A stretch of 64,000 bases of DNA from UBA1926 sp036732005 (GTDB lineage Bacteria > Planctomycetota > Phycisphaerae > Phycisphaerales > UBA1924): the NCBI GenBank assembly GCA_036732005.1, contig DAINDF010000001.1:1-64000 (forward strand), written 5' to 3'. The number at the start of each line of letters is the position of its first letter. Positions within the stretch are counted from its first letter, which is position 1. The notes beneath the pieces were generated by a model. That model did no database searches. It saw only the letters and a list, made by a program, of their open reading frames with translations, and had not been told where the DNA came from. This document shows positions 25,859 through 34,404 of the stretch, piece by piece. The position numbers were made by a program, and so were the translations under genes.

Positions 25859-26719
25859 TTGCTCACTCGAACTCTTCACCCCGCCGCAGCCGCCTTGCTC
25901 GTGTGCGTCGGCCTGACCGGCGGCGTCCCCGTCGCGGCGCAAGGGGAGGCGCCGGCCCCCGACGCTTCGGCGACATTCGATTCCGCCGACGAGCTGCTGA
26001 CCGCGCTCGAGACGGCGGACGCGGACATCACGACTTTCAGCAGCCGGATCAACTACCGCAAGTTCTTCGCGATCCAGTCGGACGAGCAGGAGCGGCGCGG
26101 GACGCTTTACTTCAAGACGGACCACCCGGACGACGGGGCGCCCCCGAAGCGGCGGTTCGCGGTGACCTTCAACGAATTGATCGTGGCGGGGCGGCGGGAA
26201 GCCACCGAGCAGCATTACGCGTTCGACGGGCAGTGGGTGGTTGAGAAGACCCCGTCGGACCGGCAGTTCACGAAGCGCCAGGTCGTCCCCCCCGGGGAGT
26301 CGTTCGACCCGCTGAAGATCGGCGAGGGTCCGTTCCCGGTGCCCGTGGGGCAGCGGAAGGCCGACATCATTGAACGCTTCGAAACCGCCCTGGCGCCGGC
26401 CGCAGAGGGCCTCGACGACCCGAGCCTGGCCTCGTTCGCGGCGTTCAACGGGCTTGTGCAGCTGAGCCTGACACCGAAGCCGGGAACGCCTGAGGCGAGT
26501 GACTTCGAGTCGATCCGGATCTGGTACGAGCCCGCCGGGCGGATGCTCCCGCGGATCGCGAAGACGGTCAACCCGGTCGGGGACGAGTCGCTGGTGGTCC
26601 TGCTCGAGCCGGTAGTCAACGAGCCGATCGACGAGGCGATCTTCGACACGGCCGTGCCTCCCGACGAGGAGGGTTGGAATGTGAACATCACCGAGTACCG
26701 CAGGCCCGCCTCGGACTGA
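25859..26719 (+). CDS. Exported LolA-fold-like protein
   Basis: 286 aa with a signal peptide (residues 1-27, ending PVAAQ) and no membrane anchor. The start is TTG, supported by an AAGGA site eight bases upstream and by the signal peptide directly after it. The mature part opens with a helix (SADELLTALETADADITTFSS) and then strands describing one half-barrel, the plan of LolA/LolB-like outer-membrane lipoprotein carriers, which are numerous in planctomycetes. Residues such as GTLYFKTDHPDDG and HYAFDGQWVVEK fit. Substrate unknown. The TPR-metallopeptidase gene follows after 26 bases, with the same polarity. Confidence 0.75.
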   Translation: MLTRTLHPAAAALLVCVGLTGGVPVAAQGEAPAPDASATFDSADELLTALETADADITTFSSRINYRKFFAIQSDEQERRGTLYFKTDHPDDGAPPKRRFAVTFNELIVAGRREATEQHYAFDGQWVVEKTPSDRQFTKRQVVPPGESFDPLKIGEGPFPVPVGQRKADIIERFETALAPAAEGLDDPSLASFAAFNGLVQLSLTPKPGTPEASDFESIRIWYEPAGRMLPRIAKTVNPVGDESLVVLLEPVVNEPIDEAIFDTAVPPDEEGWNVNITEYRRPASD

Positions 26720-26745
26720 CCCTTGCGGAGCGGAGGAGGACCCCC

Positions 26746-29400
26746 ATGGCCCGCCGTAACGGGACGCTGGTTGCCTGCTTGGTGGCCTTGCTGCTCGCCT
26801 CGCCCGGGTTGGCGCAGGAAGCTGTCGTGTTGGGCCCGGGCGGCCCGGCGATCCACCCCGCCGTGGCGGCGCGTCTCGGGGCCTCGTACCTGACGGACGA
26901 GGACCGGCGGGACCTCCGCGTGGAATACGGGGTCTGGGAGGAAGGCGATCTCGACACGCCGGCCCGGCGGGCGCGGGCGGCGCTGATCGCGGGCGCGTTG
27001 TCTTCGTCGGTGCTCGACGACCCCGCGGCGCCGGTGTTGGACCGGGCGGAGGCGATGCTGCGACGCGGGCTCCCCGAGCGGGCGCTCGAGCTTGTGGGCG
27101 AGCCCTCGACGCTGCGTGCGGCCCGCATCCGGGCCGAGGCGTTGTTTGATCTCGGGCGGTTCGATGAGGCGGACGCGGCGATCCAGCCCGTCGTGGACCG
27201 GCTCGTTTCGGCCCGTGTGGAGGACCCCGCGGAGCTCGCCGATGGGGTGACAGCACTCATGCTGCGGGCGACGATGGAGGGTTCGCAGAAGGCGCGCGGC
27301 GGCGACTACCGCACGCTCACGCGGATCCTCGACGGCGCGCGGAACGAGCTGGACCGCCTCTCGTGGCGGGTCCGCCTGGTTGAGGCGACGCTCCTCGGCG
27401 AGAAGCACAACCGGGCGGACGCGTCCGAGGCGATCGCCGAGGCGATGGCGCTCAACCCCCGCTGCGCGGCCGCGCTCCGGCTGCTCGCCGAGTTCGCGGT
27501 GGATTCGTTCGCTTTCGACGATGCCGAGACGATGGCGGGTCAGCTCGATGAACTCGCGGGGCTGTTCGGAGCGCCCAGCATCGACGCGGCGCTGGTGCGG
27601 GCGCGGCTGAGGCTGAGGCAGCGTGACACCGCGGGTGCGTCGGAGGCGATCGCCGAGATGAGGGCCCTGTTTCCTGGCCATCGTGGGCTGCTCGCGATGG
27701 ACGCGGCGATCGCCGCCGCCTCGTTCGATCAGGCCCGGTCGGAAGCGCTGCTGGCCGAGTTCCAGCGTGTGGCGCCGGGGTCGCCGGTCGCGGAATACGA
27801 GGCGGGGCGGACACTGGCGGACGTGAGGCAGTACAACGAGGCCGTCGACCTGTTGCGGGTCGCTTCGGGCCGGCTGGAGAACTGGTCGGCGCCCTGGACG
27901 GAGCTGGGGCTGGTGCTGATCCAGGCGGGGCGGGACGCCGAGGCGGGCCCGGTGCTCGAGACCGCGGTGGGGCTCGACCCGTTCAACGCCCGGGCGGCGA
28001 ACAGCCTTGAGCTGGTCAGGGGCCTCGCCGAATTCACAACGATCGAGAGCGACCACTTCGTGGTGCGGTATCTTCCGGGAGTTGATGAGTTGCTCGCTCG
28101 GGAGATGCTGCCCGTGCTCGAGCGGATCCACGCGCGGGTCACGGCCGATCCGGAGCGGGTGCCCGGGGGTGTGGGGCACGAACCCCCGGAGCGAACACTG
28201 ATCGAGCTGATGCCGAGCCACCGGTGGTTCAGCGTTCGGATCACCGGGATGACACGGATCCACACGATGGCGGCGGCGACCGGCCCGGTGATCGCGATGG
28301 AGAGCCCGCAGGAGGGCCCGGATTTCACGGTCGGCCCGTTTGACTGGCCGAGGGTCATCCAGCACGAGTACACCCACACCGTGACGCTCAGCCGCACTCG
28401 GAACCGCATCCCGCACTGGTTCACGGAGGCGGTGGCGGTCTTCAACGAGGACGCGCCGCGGGACGAGCGGACCTGGCGGCTGCTGGCGAGGGCGGTCGAC
28501 ACCGGGACGCTCTTCGATTTGCGGCAGATCAACACGGCCTTCGTTCGCCCGGAGAAGCCCACCGACCGGGCGCAGGCGTACGCGCAGGGCCACTGGATGG
28601 TGGAGTTCATGGTCGATAGGTGGGGCCCGCGTGCGCCGGTGGCGTTGATGGACCGGTCGGCACGGGGCGAGGCTGAGGCGAGCGCGATCGAGGCGGAATT
28701 GGGGGTCGCGCCGGAGGAGTTCCAGCGCGAGTTCAAGGAGTGGGCCCGGGCCGACCTTCGCCGCGTGGGGCTATTGCTCCCCGAGGAAACCCCAACGCTC
28801 ACGGAGATGCTCGACGCCGATCGACGGGAGGCGGAGGACCCGGATTCGGTGAGGCCCGATGCGGCGTTCCTCGAGCGCTGGCGGCCGCGGCACCCCGATC
28901 ACCCGCAGCTCGCCGAGCTCGGCGTGGCGCTGCTGCTGGGCGAGCGTCCCGACGACGAGGCGACCGTGCTCGAGCCCGAGTTGATCCGGGCCCTCGAGGA
29001 TCTGGCGCGGCTCCTCCCGGTCGCCGAGCAGCCGCACAGCCTGCTTGCCAGACACTTCCTGGCGGGGGAGACCCCGTGGCTGGCGATCCCGCACCTGGAG
29101 TTCCTCGACGCGCGGGAGCAGCACGCGGCGAACTACGCGGCGCGGCTTGCGAGGCTGTACGCAGACCGGGGGGAATGGAGCGCGGCCGCCGCCAAGGCCG
29201 AGCGTGCGGCGACGATCGCGCCGTTCGACGCGGATGCCCGCGAGTTCGCGGCGCGGGTGGCGTTGAAGAACGCGCTGGACGGGGATCGGTCGCGGTACAC
29301 CGACGCGGAGCGGCACATACTCGCGCTGACCATGATCGAGCCCCAGGTCGCGCTGCATACGCAGCGGCTTGAGCGGGTCCGCGCGATGGCCAAACCCTGA
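26746..29400 (+). CDS. Exported TPR protein with MA-type zinc peptidase domain
   Basis: 884 aa with a signal peptide ending at about residue 23 (PGLAQ). Residues 60-430 are helical repeats of TPR type. A gluzincin peptidase domain of the MA family lies at about 440-620: the zinc motif HEYTH is at 540-544 and the third ligand is Glu561 in HWFTEAVAVF, the normal spacing. The C-terminal part is again helical repeats. Proteins of this plan act outside the cytoplasm, perhaps in envelope assembly or turnover. A GGAGGAGGA site precedes the ATG. It follows the LolA-like gene after 26 bases, suggesting a joint envelope task. Confidence 0.85.
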   Translation: MARRNGTLVACLVALLLASPGLAQEAVVLGPGGPAIHPAVAARLGASYLTDEDRRDLRVEYGVWEEGDLDTPARRARAALIAGALSSSVLDDPAAPVLDRAEAMLRRGLPERALELVGEPSTLRAARIRAEALFDLGRFDEADAAIQPVVDRLVSARVEDPAELADGVTALMLRATMEGSQKARGGDYRTLTRILDGARNELDRLSWRVRLVEATLLGEKHNRADASEAIAEAMALNPRCAAALRLLAEFAVDSFAFDDAETMAGQLDELAGLFGAPSIDAALVRARLRLRQRDTAGASEAIAEMRALFPGHRGLLAMDAAIAAASFDQARSEALLAEFQRVAPGSPVAEYEAGRTLADVRQYNEAVDLLRVASGRLENWSAPWTELGLVLIQAGRDAEAGPVLETAVGLDPFNARAANSLELVRGLAEFTTIESDHFVVRYLPGVDELLAREMLPVLERIHARVTADPERVPGGVGHEPPERTLIELMPSHRWFSVRITGMTRIHTMAAATGPVIAMESPQEGPDFTVGPFDWPRVIQHEYTHTVTLSRTRNRIPHWFTEAVAVFNEDAPRDERTWRLLARAVDTGTLFDLRQINTAFVRPEKPTDRAQAYAQGHWMVEFMVDRWGPRAPVALMDRSARGEAEASAIEAELGVAPEEFQREFKEWARADLRRVGLLLPEETPTLTEMLDADRREAEDPDSVRPDAAFLERWRPRHPDHPQLAELGVALLLGERPDDEATVLEPELIRALEDLARLLPVAEQPHSLLARHFLAGETPWLAIPHLEFLDAREQHAANYAARLARLYADRGEWSAAAAKAERAATIAPFDADAREFAARVALKNALDGDRSRYTDAERHILALTMIEPQVALHTQRLERVRAMAKP

Positions 29401-29404
29401 GACG

Positions 29405-29435
29405 GACCCCGAATCACGCTCGGAAAATCGGGGTC
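29405..29435. terminator. Hairpin between convergent genes
   Basis: An 8-bp inverted repeat (GACCCCGA / TCGGGGTC, 15-base loop) immediately after the metallopeptidase stop and 35 bases beyond the rnhA stop on the other strand. It may serve both genes. Confidence 0.45.
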
Positions 29436-29469
29436 GCGGGAAACGGGAACGGCGTGACCGTGAGAATAC

Positions 29470-29934
29470 TCAGGGCGATCCGCGTGCGGCCGCGTCCCTC
29501 GCCGCGACGGCGAGCTGGTCGCAGCGCTCGTTTTCGGGGTGCTCGTTGTGACCCTTGACCCAGTGGAACCGCACCTCGTGCCCGGCCATGAGTTCATCCA
29601 GGCGTTTCCAGAGCTCGACATTCTTGACGGGCTGCTTCGAGGCGGTCTTCCATCCCCGCTTCTTCCAGGAGGCCATCCACTCCTTCAGCCCGTTGAGGAC
29701 ATACTGGGAGTCGCTGTAGAGTTCGACGGTGCTCCGCCGCTTGAGGGCGCCCAGCCCCTCGATGACCGCCTGGAGTTCCATGCGGTTGTTCGTGGTGGCC
29801 CGCTCGCCGCCCGAGTCCTCGCGTTCGGCGCCGGAAGCGCGGTGGCGGAGGATGTAGGCCCATCCCCCCGGCCCAGGGTTGCCGGAGCAGGCGCCGTCGG
29901 TGTAGAGCTCGACATGCGGGGTCTCATCGGCCAT
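29470..29934 (-). CDS. rnhA: Ribonuclease HI
   Basis: 154 aa, degrades the RNA strand of RNA-DNA hybrids. The catalytic carboxylates are all present: Asp13 (YTDGACSGNPG), Glu53 (MELQAV), Asp75 (ELYSDSQYV) and Asp139 (NERCDQLA), with the active-site His129 in VKGHN. Length and order are those of E. coli RNase HI. The start is leaderless-like, TATGCT eight bases upstream. It diverges from purL with only 37 bases between the start codons. Confidence 0.96.
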   Translation of the reverse strand: MADETPHVELYTDGACSGNPGPGGWAYILRHRASGAEREDSGGERATTNNRMELQAVIEGLGALKRRSTVELYSDSQYVLNGLKEWMASWKKRGWKTASKQPVKNVELWKRLDELMAGHEVRFHWVKGHNEHPENERCDQLAVAARDAAARGSP

Positions 29935-29942
29935 CGGACGCG

Positions 29943-29948
29943 AGCATA
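29943..29948 (-). promoter_or_regulatory. -10 hexamer of rnhA (near-leaderless)
   Basis: TATGCT on the minus strand, eight bases before the rnhA ATG. The opposing purL hexamer at 29960-29965 is only 11 bases away, so polymerases at the two promoters should exclude each other. Confidence 0.5.
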
Positions 29949-29959
29949 GGCCCGCCCGC

Positions 29960-29965
29960 TACCAT
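29960..29965 (+). promoter_or_regulatory. -10 hexamer of purL (leaderless type)
   Basis: TACCAT ends six bases before the purL ATG at 29972. No Shine-Dalgarno site is present. Confidence 0.5.
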
Positions 29966-29971
29966 CGCCCC

Positions 29972-32900
29972 ATGAGGACCACCGCCGAGCCCGCCGTCCG
30001 CGTTCATCGAGTCGAGGTCCGCCATGCCGCCCCGGACAGCGATCCGCGGGCCCGGCGGCTGCTGCAGGAGGCCGCGGCGCTGCGTGTTCCGCTCACGGGG
30101 GCGCGGACGACGCGTGTCTATCTGGTCGAGGCGCCCGCGGATTTCGAGGCGATCGACGCCCTGCGGGCCCGTTTGCTGGAGAACCCGGTCATCGAGACCG
30201 CCATGCTGGGCGTTGCGTCCGCCGCCCCGGGCGAGATCATCGTGGAGGTCCATCCGCTGCCGGGGGTGATGGATCCGGCGGCCCAGACGGTGGCCGCGGC
30301 GGCGTCCGATCTGTTCGGCGTCGAGGTTGCGGTGCAGACGGGGTGGAGGTATGACCTTGCGGGCTGCACGCCCGCGCAGGGCGACCTGCTGGCGCGACGG
30401 CTGCTGGCCAACCCCGTCGTGAACGCGATCCACGCGGGGCCGCACCACCCGGAGGCGTTGCCGAAGGGCCGCCCCGCGCCGTTCCGGGTGACCCACATCA
30501 CGATCCGCGATCTCGACGATGCGGCCCTGGAACGCCTGAGCCGGGACGCCCACCTTTTTCTGAGCCTCGACGAGATGCGGTCGATCCGGGATGAGTACCG
30601 CTTGCTCGGGCGCGAGCCGACCGACATCGAGCTCGAGACGCTGGCCCAGACCTGGAGCGAGCACTGCGTGCACAAGACGCTCAAGAGCACGATCACCTAC
30701 CGGGGCAGGGGAGGGGCCAACGACCCGATCGACTGGTCCGGTCGACCGGGGCACACGGTCAACGCCGACGGGTCGGTCACGATCGCGAACCTGCTCAAGT
30801 CCACCGTCGCCGCGGCGACGCACGAGCTCATCACCGAGGGGCTCGACTGGACGCTTTCGGTCTTCGTCGACAACGCGGGGATCATCGCGTTCGATGAGGA
30901 CCACGCGGTCTGCGTGAAGGTGGAGACGCACAACCACCCCAGCGCGATCGAGCCTTACGGCGGGGCGGCGACGGGGATCGGGGGTTGCATCCGGGACATC
31001 ATCGGGACAGGCCTGGCCGCGAAACCGATCGCGTCGACGGATGTGTTCTGCGTGGCCCATCCCGATCTGAGCGAGGTGCCCGCGGGCTGTCTCCCCCCTC
31101 GGCGCGTCCTCTCCGAGGTCGTCGCGGGGGTGCGCGATTACGGCAACCGCATGGGTATCCCGACCGTCAATGGGGCGGTCTGGTTTGATGATCGGTATGT
31201 GGGGAACCCCCTCGTGTTCTGCGGCTGCGTGGGCGTCATGCCGCGCGACCTGATCGCGGGCGCGGCCCGGCCCGGCGACCGGATCGTCGCGCTGGGCGGT
31301 CGGACGGGGCGAGACGGGATCCACGGCGCGACCTTCTCGAGCGCGGAACTCACCGACACGCACGCCGACGAGTTTGCGCACGCCGTGCAGATCGGGAACG
31401 CGATCGAGGAGAAGCGGGTGCTGGACGCGATCCTGCGGGCCCGCGACTTCGCGGAAGGCGGCCCGCTCTTCAGCGCCATCACGGACTGCGGCGCCGGGGG
31501 GTTCTCCTCGGCGGTGGGCGAGATGGGGGAGAAGCTGGGCGCGGAGGTGCACCTCGACCGGGCGCCGCTGAAGTACGCCGGGCTGACCTACACGGAGATC
31601 TGGATCTCCGAAGCCCAGGAACGCATGGTCTTGGCCGTGCCCCCCGAGAACCTTCCCGTGTTGCGGAGGATCTGCGAAGAAGAGCATGTCGAATTGGCCG
31701 ACCTTGGTGTGTTCGGCACGCCGGGCCGCGATCTCGTGCTCTATTTCCAGGGCACAGAGGTCGGTCGGCTGCCGATGGACTTCCTGCATGACGGCATCCC
31801 CATGCCGACTCGCGAAGCGACATGGCGCCCATTGCCCGGCGGGACGGCCTCGCAGCCCGACAGGTGCTCCTCAGTTCACTCCGTCCGCGAGACTCTCCTC
31901 CGCCTCCTCGCGCACCCGAACATCGCGTCGAAGCACCACATCATCCGGCAGTACGACCACGAGGTGCAGGGCAACACGGTTATCCGCCCGCTCGGCGGGC
32001 CGCTGCAGCGTGGACCTATGGACGCCGCGGTCATCGAACCCGTGCCCGGCTCGGGCCGGGGCCTCGCGATCGCTTGCGGCCTCGCGACCAACCTCGGCGA
32101 CCCGGAGCGCGGGGGCGACCCGTATCTGATGGCCCTCGCGGCGATCGATGAGTGTGTGCGCAATCTCGTCTGCGTCGGGGCGGATCCGGACCGGATCGCG
32201 ATCCTGGACAATTTCTGCTGGCCTTCCTGCAAGAAGCCGGAGAATCTCGCGAGCCTCGTCCGCGCGGCGGAGGGCTGCTACGACGGGGCGAAGGCGTACC
32301 GGACGCCGTTCGTCAGCGGGAAGGACTCGCTCAACAACCAGTTCACCATCCCGGGAGAAGACGGCTCGGCCGGCAGGACGATCGAGATCCCTCCGACGCT
32401 GCTGATCACGGGGATCGGCGTCGTGCCCGACATCGGCCGGTGCGTGACGATGGACGCGAAGAAGCCGGGCAATCTGCTCGCGGTGATCGAACCGATGGGA
32501 GGTGATTTCCCGGATCGCCTGAACCGCGTGGGCGGTTCGCACCTCGCCCGGCTCTTCGGCGTTCCCGAGGGCGCCGATCCCCGGGCCCCGGCCCCCGATC
32601 TGGTTGAGGGACCGAGGCTCGCCCGCTTCGTCGCCGAGGCGATCCGGCGCGGGCTCGTGGTGTCCTCGCACGACGCCTCCGACGGGGGCGTCCTCGTCGC
32701 GATCGCGGAGATGCTCATCGCCGGTTCGTCGCCAGATCAGCCGATCGGCGCCTCGATCGCGCTGACCGGTGAGTGCACGATCGCCCGCAACCTGGGCGAG
32801 TTCACGGGCACCTATGTGGTCGAGGTTGGCCCGCCGCACCAGCGCGCGCTCGCTGATCTGGCACGCGAACTCGGACTGGTCGGCGGCCCGATCTGGATTG

Positions 32901-33010
32901 GCAAACTGACCGACACGGGCACGCTCGAATTCGACGACAACGGGGCACGCGAAACAATCTCGGTCGAGACCCTCGCCGCCGCCTGGCTCGGCACGCTCGA
33001 CTGGTCCTGA
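29972..33010 (+). CDS. purL: Phosphoribosylformylglycinamidine synthase, PurS-PurS-PurL fusion
   Basis: 1012 aa. The synthetase converts FGAR to FGAM in purine biosynthesis. The small-PurL core runs from about residue 175 to the end: it starts with the helical linker, then LAQTWSEHCVHKT, VKVETHNHPSA, GTGIGGCIRDI-like and ITDCGAGG segments, and a second half with KDSLNNQF and SHDASDGG. Before it lie two PurS-like domains: residues about 12-80 (ending LLENPVIETAMLG) and about 86-160 (VEVHPLPGVMDPAAQ...LLANPVVNAIHAG). The protein thus carries a covalent PurS dimer. No glutaminase domain is attached, so a separate PurQ is expected but is not in this window. ATG with TACCAT six bases upstream. Confidence 0.93.
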   Translation: MRTTAEPAVRVHRVEVRHAAPDSDPRARRLLQEAAALRVPLTGARTTRVYLVEAPADFEAIDALRARLLENPVIETAMLGVASAAPGEIIVEVHPLPGVMDPAAQTVAAAASDLFGVEVAVQTGWRYDLAGCTPAQGDLLARRLLANPVVNAIHAGPHHPEALPKGRPAPFRVTHITIRDLDDAALERLSRDAHLFLSLDEMRSIRDEYRLLGREPTDIELETLAQTWSEHCVHKTLKSTITYRGRGGANDPIDWSGRPGHTVNADGSVTIANLLKSTVAAATHELITEGLDWTLSVFVDNAGIIAFDEDHAVCVKVETHNHPSAIEPYGGAATGIGGCIRDIIGTGLAAKPIASTDVFCVAHPDLSEVPAGCLPPRRVLSEVVAGVRDYGNRMGIPTVNGAVWFDDRYVGNPLVFCGCVGVMPRDLIAGAARPGDRIVALGGRTGRDGIHGATFSSAELTDTHADEFAHAVQIGNAIEEKRVLDAILRARDFAEGGPLFSAITDCGAGGFSSAVGEMGEKLGAEVHLDRAPLKYAGLTYTEIWISEAQERMVLAVPPENLPVLRRICEEEHVELADLGVFGTPGRDLVLYFQGTEVGRLPMDFLHDGIPMPTREATWRPLPGGTASQPDRCSSVHSVRETLLRLLAHPNIASKHHIIRQYDHEVQGNTVIRPLGGPLQRGPMDAAVIEPVPGSGRGLAIACGLATNLGDPERGGDPYLMALAAIDECVRNLVCVGADPDRIAILDNFCWPSCKKPENLASLVRAAEGCYDGAKAYRTPFVSGKDSLNNQFTIPGEDGSAGRTIEIPPTLLITGIGVVPDIGRCVTMDAKKPGNLLAVIEPMGGDFPDRLNRVGGSHLARLFGVPEGADPRAPAPDLVEGPRLARFVAEAIRRGLVVSSHDASDGGVLVAIAEMLIAGSSPDQPIGASIALTGECTIARNLGEFTGTYVVEVGPPHQRALADLARELGLVGGPIWIGKLTDTGTLEFDDNGARETISVETLAAAWLGTLDWS

Positions 33011-33104
33011 GACCGCCCGGGTCGGGGCTCTTCGGGCCCATCGCGAGCGGGGCCGGCCGGATTCCGGGGCGTGGCGACGGCGTGAACACCGCCTCGATCG
33101 TTGC

Positions 33105-33308
33105 TCAGTTCATCGCGGCACGGCTTGAGGCGCTTCGCGTCGCCAGAATTCCTTGCCACCCCATCACGAGCGCCGTGTACGCGGGCATGAGCCAGAGCAG
33201 CAGCGGGAGCCGGTACTCCATCCCCCTTCCTTCGTTGATCCAGAGCAGGGACGCGGCCCCAGCAACAACCGCACCGACCGACATCAGAAGAACGCTCGCA
33301 CGCCTCAT
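33105..33308 (-). CDS. Small two-helix membrane protein
   Basis: 67 aa. The start at 33308 is supported by a GGAG site seven bases upstream. Two hydrophobic segments (about 5-25 and 38-58) separated by a short charged loop indicate a small integral membrane protein. No family is recognised. It lies downstream of the quinone reductase-like gene on the same strand, 62 bases beyond its stop. Confidence 0.5.
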   Translation of the reverse strand: MRRASVLLMSVGAVVAGAASLLWINEGRGMEYRLPLLLWLMPAYTALVMGWQGILATRSASSRAAMN

Positions 33309-33370
33309 GGTCACTCCAAGCTCTGCCGCACGAGGGACACGGTCGGCGGCCACGAGATTCTTCCGGGCAC

Positions 33371-34351
33371 CTACAGCCGCAGCACGATGTTCCCCCGCTT
33401 CCCGTCGGTCATGACCCAATCGTGGGCCCGGGGCGCGTGCTCAAGCGGTATCACTTCCTGCACGGTCGGCCGGAGCCAGCCCTCGCGGAGGCCGGCCCCG
33501 ATGCCGGCGGCGCATTCGAGCAACTCCGCCGGGGCGGCGTTGAACAGGGCCATGCCCGCGACGGTGGCGTCTTTGGCCATCAGCCCACGCGGATTGACAA
33601 TGGTCTCGCCCCGGTTGCCGACGACCACGATGCGGCCGCGCGGCGCGATCAGGTCCATGTCGCGCGCGAGGTTGACATTCGCGAGCATCTCGACCACGAC
33701 ATCCACGCCGCGGCCACCGGTCGCCTCGATGATGGCCTTCTCGTAGCCGGTCTCGCCGTGGTGGAACGCGTGGGTGCAGCCGAGGGATCGGACGAAGGCG
33801 AGCCCTTCGGGTGTCCCGGCGGTGCCGAGCACTTCCATGCCCATGGCCGCGGCGATCTGAACGCAGGCGGAGCCCACGCCTCCGCTCGCGCCGTGCACGA
33901 GCACGGCCTGGCCCGGGCGAGCAAGGCCGACCTGCATGAGCGCACGCCACGCGGTCAGAAAGGGCACACCCAGGCAGGCCCCCTGCTCGAACGGCACGCC
34001 GTCCGGAAGCGGGTGGACCTCGTGCGGCTCGCAGGCGACCAGTTCGGCGTAGGCCCCGCCGGCGCGGGCGCACAGCCAGACCCGGTCGCCCTCGCATAGA
34101 GCACGCGAGCCGGGCTGCGGCGTGACCCGGGGCCCGATTGATTCAACCACGCCGGCCCCGTCCATGCCGGGGATGTACGGGAGCTCGGGCACCCGGCTGT
34201 ACCGCCCGGAGCGGATGTAGGCGTCCACCGGGTTCACGCCCGCGGCGTGCAGCCGGACGAGGATCTGTCCGTCTTGGGCCCGCGGGGCCGGGGCCTCTTC
34301 CACGCGCATCACGGAGGGCTCGCCGAACGCCCGCACCAGCACCGCCCGCAT
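33371..34351 (-). CDS. NADPH:quinone reductase-like MDR family oxidoreductase
   Basis: 326 aa zeta-crystallin/QOR-type medium-chain dehydrogenase. AGVNPVDAYIRSGRY and the YIPGMDGAGVVESIG segment form the GroES-like domain. The NADP-binding turn VHGASGGVGSACVQIAAAMG starts at about residue 149. The zinc-binding cysteines of alcohol dehydrogenases are absent, as in the QOR subgroup. The start has a GGGAG site. Substrate is not deducible; reduction of quinones or enals is the usual activity. Confidence 0.9.
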   Translation of the reverse strand: MRAVLVRAFGEPSVMRVEEAPAPRAQDGQILVRLHAAGVNPVDAYIRSGRYSRVPELPYIPGMDGAGVVESIGPRVTPQPGSRALCEGDRVWLCARAGGAYAELVACEPHEVHPLPDGVPFEQGACLGVPFLTAWRALMQVGLARPGQAVLVHGASGGVGSACVQIAAAMGMEVLGTAGTPEGLAFVRSLGCTHAFHHGETGYEKAIIEATGGRGVDVVVEMLANVNLARDMDLIAPRGRIVVVGNRGETIVNPRGLMAKDATVAGMALFNAAPAELLECAAGIGAGLREGWLRPTVQEVIPLEHAPRAHDWVMTDGKRGNIVLRL

Positions 34352-34404
34352 CGCTCAAACTCCCTTCCGACTCGCCCCGTTCTCCCGTCCGCAACACGCC
34401 GGGC

